NCBI GenBank assembly: GCA_021106755.1
Contig: JAIOTM010000285.1
Location: 1-6,366, forward strand
Length of the DNA: 6,366 nucleotides
Direction: 5' to 3'
From: Candidatus Cloacimonadota bacterium
GTDB taxonomy: Bacteria > Cloacimonadota > Cloacimonadia > Cloacimonadales > JAIOQZ01
Made by a program: the position numbers and the translations under genes. Position 1 is the first letter of the stretch. Each line of letters starts with the position of its first letter. The notes below the pieces were generated by a model. It was not told the origin of the DNA, did not search any database, and saw only the letters and a program-made list of their open reading frames with translations. Shown here piece after piece: positions 6,114-6,366 of this stretch.

Positions 6114-6366
6114 TTATCCGAATATTTCCTTAATCTCTGCTTTTTCGGTATCCGAAAGAAAACTCAGATTGCGCATACCCAGCGTAAGATACTGGATTTT
6201 TGCCGCCTGTTCGAGAGCTTCTAACCGGGCATAGCAGATTTTAAGGTCTTCTCCGACAATAATCACTCCATGATTTCGCAGGATAAGTGCGTTATGGTTG
6301 AAAATTTCCTCTGCGACAGACGTGGCAAGCCGCGAAGAGCCGGGAGAAAATCCCGCAACATAACCC
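6114..6366 (-). CDS. Class II aldolase/adducin-family protein, C-terminal part (5' end outside the window)
   Basis: Only the last 83 residues are present; the reading frame is open to the window edge and stops at TAA (6116-6114). The fragment contains the family block GFSPGSSRLATSVAEEIF, then LILRNHGVIIVGEDL with a His (codon 6272-6270) that corresponds to the third zinc-binding His of enzymes such as E. coli FucA. The helical YARLEALEQAAKIQYL follows, with a short tail ending EIFG. Family members are cytoplasmic, metal-dependent enzymes acting on sugar phosphates: fuculose- or rhamnulose-1-phosphate aldolases, ribulose-5-phosphate 4-epimerases or methylthioribulose-1-phosphate dehydratases. 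The subgroup cannot be decided because the substrate-binding N-terminal part is missing. It converges on the patatin gene with only 11 bases between the two stop codons. Confidence 0.88.
   Translation of the reverse strand, partial: GYVAGFSPGSSRLATSVAEEIFNHNALILRNHGVIIVGEDLKICYARLEALEQAAKIQYLTLGMRNLSFLSDTEKAEIKEIFG

Noticed and set aside
6143..6157. Hairpin TTTCGG-TAT-CCGAAA that could terminate the patatin operon
   Set aside because: It sits inside the aldolase coding sequence, is only 6 bp long, and is followed on neither strand by a T-run.

Overview
The window looks like chromosomal DNA from a Gram-negative bacterium of moderately low GC. The Gram-negative inference rests mainly on a protein that ends in an Omp85-type outer-membrane barrel and on two genes with classical N-terminal signal peptides. 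The gene set (a DUF4139 protein, Hsp20, a patatin-Omp85 fusion, a short HEAT-repeat protein of a type I associate with environmental anaerobes) makes me think of the FCB side of the tree, possibly Candidatus Cloacimonadota. This is an impression from gene content and no marker gene here proves it.

Layout: (1) 83-475, minus strand: a small HEAT-repeat protein whose C-terminus appears lost. (2) 476-755: a 280-base divergent intergenic region that must carry the promoter of the main operon; I see a weak promoter candidate and a good ribosome binding site, but no RNA gene. (3) 756-6102, plus strand: five tightly packed genes, with gaps of 8, 9 and 18 bases and one 4-base overlap. In order they encode uridine kinase (udk), an exported DUF4139 protein, an Hsp20 small heat-shock protein, a TrmJ-like tRNA 2'-O-methyltransferase, and a patatin-POTRA-Omp85 protein (type Vd secretion architecture). 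(4) 6114-6366, minus strand: the C-terminal end of a class II aldolase/adducin-family enzyme, convergent with the operon and cut by the window edge.

The spacing suggests one transcript. Udk and TrmJ are nucleotide/RNA housekeeping enzymes, Hsp20 is a cytoplasmic holdase, and the DUF4139 and patatin-Omp85 proteins are envelope proteins. The sequence does not show that the five act in one pathway; shared transcription is the safe conclusion. The last two genes both appear to start with TTG, and the patatin start overlaps the preceding stop codon, which suggests translational coupling and modest expression.

I found no mobile element, CRISPR array, tRNA, rRNA or convincing terminator. Nothing here amounts to a clearly new system. 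The points most worth a second look are the patatin-Omp85 fusion, a possible Sm-like small barrel inside the DUF4139 protein, and the eroded HEAT-repeat gene.
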